DNA from: Aminobacter aminovorans
GTDB lineage: Bacteria > Pseudomonadota > Alphaproteobacteria > Rhizobiales > Rhizobiaceae
Assembly: GCF_900445235.1 (NCBI RefSeq)
Contig: NZ_UFSM01000001.1
Location: forward strand, 4,727,501 to 4,791,500
Direction of reading: 5' to 3'
DNA length: 64,000 bases
A program made the translations under genes and the position numbers. The notes under the pieces are model-generated. The model worked only from the letters and a program-made list of their open reading frames with translations, did not search any database and was not told where the DNA came from. Below are positions 62,705 through 64,000 of this stretch, in pieces; the stretch's first letter is position 1; each line of letters starts with the position of its first letter.

Positions 62705-64000
62705 GTGGAGGTCGAGAAACAATGGCAAGGGCAGCGCAGTCTCAACAGCTATCTTATCGCGCTGGCGCTCGCCTGCCTGCTGCCAGTGGTTGCAATCTCA
62801 GCTATCGCCGTCTGGTCTGCCGGTACCGCGTACAAGGATGCCGCGGTCGCGCGTCTGAACGACACTGCCCGGACGCTTGCCAACGCGATCGAAGGCGAGA
62901 TCGAAAGCCGCTTCGCAAATATGTCGGTGCTGGCGCAACATCGCGAAACTCCTGATTCCGAACCGCTTCCCGAACCGGAACTGTGGATGCTGGGCGCCGA
63001 CAACAATGTCGCGCTGATCACCAGCGATCGCGTAGCTGTATTGCGCGCCCGGTCGAATGCCGCCGCTGACGCGGCGTTGCTCGCCATGAGCAAGCAGTCG
63101 AACGTCGTCTCGAACGTGCTGACCACAGGCAGCCAGCCACGCCTCGTGCTGGCCGTACCCGCCCCTGCAGGCGAGCGCGGGACTGCAGCCTACGTCATGT
63201 CGACATCGCCGCAGGCGCTGATCCAGACGGTGCAGCGCGGCCGGCGCGCGCCGACCGACATTCTCGTGGCGGTCACCGACGGCAACGGGCGCATCCTGGC
63301 GCGTTCACGCGATGCCGACCGGTTCGTTGGCCAGGTTGCCCCGGACTGGCCCAAGTTGGAGGCACCTAGCGCCGATGCGGGAATTTTCGCGGCCAAGACA
63401 ATTGAAGGCCTGCCGATCGTCCTGTCTTTCCAAAGGCTTGCGGGCACACCGGGCTGGGTGGTCATCGTCGCCGAGTCGACGAGCATTTTCGATGCACGCT
63501 GGCGCGAGCCGATCATGAACCTGTTGCTGGGCGCGGGCGCGAGCGTGTTGCTGGCCGTAGGTGCCGCAATCTGGCTCGGTGGCCGCATCCTGCAGCCAGT
63601 TCAATCGCTTGCCCGCTACAGCAACGCCATAGCCGACGGAAAAGAGACAGACGCGGCTTCCGTGAGGCCCTCGTCCATTCGCGAGTTCGAGACTTTGCGC
63701 CAGAGCTTCGCGCGAGCCGAGCGCTCACTGCGTAACGAAGAGCGGCGCTATCGCACCATTGCCGAGACCGGCGCCATCGTGCTTTGGCGCCGCGACGGCG
63801 ATGGCGAAGTGGGTCTCGCCACCGGTTGGGAGCAGTTGACCGGCAGGCCGGAAAGCGAGGTCGAGGGACAGGAATGGACCAGCGCCATCCATCCCGAAGA
63901 CCGTCCCCTCACCTCGGCGGCCTGGATGACGGCGCTTGCGCAAGGCACCCCGCTCGATGTCGAGTTCCGTCTGAAGATCAGCGACGGCCGCTGGCTCTGG
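62705..64000 (+). CDS. membrane sensor protein with HAMP and PAS domains, partial (N-terminal 432 residues)
   Basis: The frame stays open from here to the window edge. A first helix (about residues 15–40, SYLIALALACLLPVVAISAIAVW in part) and a second helix (about 268–287, NLLLGAGASVLLAVGAAIWLGG in part) enclose a Cache-like extracytoplasmic domain. A HAMP-like linker (GRILQPVQSLARYSNAIADG) and a PAS domain starting at RYRTIAETGAIVLWRRD follow, with the typical IHPEDRPLTSAAW. The output domain is beyond the edge; a histidine kinase is most likely, a diguanylate cyclase or adenylate cyclase possible. GTG 62705 was used; GTG 62693 is equally possible. The 236 bases upstream show no gene. Confidence 0.85.
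   Translation, partial: MEVEKQWQGQRSLNSYLIALALACLLPVVAISAIAVWSAGTAYKDAAVARLNDTARTLANAIEGEIESRFANMSVLAQHRETPDSEPLPEPELWMLGADNNVALITSDRVAVLRARSNAAADAALLAMSKQSNVVSNVLTTGSQPRLVLAVPAPAGERGTAAYVMSTSPQALIQTVQRGRRAPTDILVAVTDGNGRILARSRDADRFVGQVAPDWPKLEAPSADAGIFAAKTIEGLPIVLSFQRLAGTPGWVVIVAESTSIFDARWREPIMNLLLGAGASVLLAVGAAIWLGGRILQPVQSLARYSNAIADGKETDAASVRPSSIREFETLRQSFARAERSLRNEERRYRTIAETGAIVLWRRDGDGEVGLATGWEQLTGRPESEVEGQEWTSAIHPEDRPLTSAAWMTALAQGTPLDVEFRLKISDGRWLW

Noticed and set aside
62524..62745. 73-codon minus-strand frame between the DUF6460 gene and the sensor gene
   Set aside because: Low-complexity composition, no ribosome-binding site, and overlap with the better supported sensor start.

Overview
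The window is GC-rich chromosomal DNA from an alphaproteobacterium of the Hyphomicrobiales, most likely in or near the Phyllobacteriaceae (Mesorhizobium/Aminobacter type). This is judged from gene order (murA–DUF2948–hisD–UPF0262–phosphatase–infA–maf–yacG), an ALAS-type hemA with a FixK/Fnr-like box, and small rhizobial families such as DUF6460 and UPF0262. No insertion sequence, phage gene or CRISPR array was seen. All family names come from reading the sequence; no database search was run.

Layout. 1–4.2 kb: a CoA-transferase fragment, a divergent EEP hydrolase/phospholipase D pair and a DUF535 gene. 4.2–10.4 kb: tRNA-Thr and a housekeeping block ending at tRNA-Phe. 10.6–12.5 kb: a decayed GGDEF-EAL gene and small membrane proteins. 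12.6–29.2 kb: the centrepiece, a methylated-amine oxidation island. 29.2–31.7 kb: a nucleotidyltransferase broken by an in-frame stop, an XRE-cupin regulator and a secreted unknown. 31.7–38.2 kb: an ABC importer, RidA, IclR regulator and KDG kinase operon divergent from a D-threonine-aldolase-family enzyme. 38.2–42.5 kb: a FecBCD-like importer with a Mop/TOBE protein and TrmO, preceded by a ModE-box-like dyad. 42.5–48.8 kb: a signal-less NMT1-like protein, an amino-acid importer lacking its ATPase, an amino-acid racemase fused to a dead arginase-fold domain, and a D-amino-acid dehydrogenase. 49–64 kb: galE, hemA, an aminotransferase, mscL, a CrbS/CrbR-like two-component pair, pyrD, a MATE exporter, a deacetylase-fold protein and the start of a sensor protein.

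How the island works (inference from families): trimethylamine is oxidised to TMAO by Tmm. TMAO is split to dimethylamine and a C1 unit by Tdm. Dimethylamine is N-demethylated by the haem-dependent DmmABC monooxygenase. Tdm and DmmD carry folate-binding GcvT domains, and FolD and Fhs carry the C1 unit through methylene- and formyl-tetrahydrofolate to formate, recovering NADPH and ATP. The monomethylamine step is not in the window.

Regulation is the least expected part. Flanking tmm are a type-1 periplasmic-binding-fold protein with no evident signal peptide or ABC partners, and a LuxR-type protein whose receiver domain lacks the phospho-acceptor aspartate. Together they resemble the architecture of the cytoplasmic AmiC/AmiR amide switch. 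A FadR-type GntR regulator and several operator-like palindromes add further possible control. The other items worth following are the racemase–pseudo-arginase fusion, a possible D-glucosaminate operon, and the Mo-box-linked FecBCD-like transporter.
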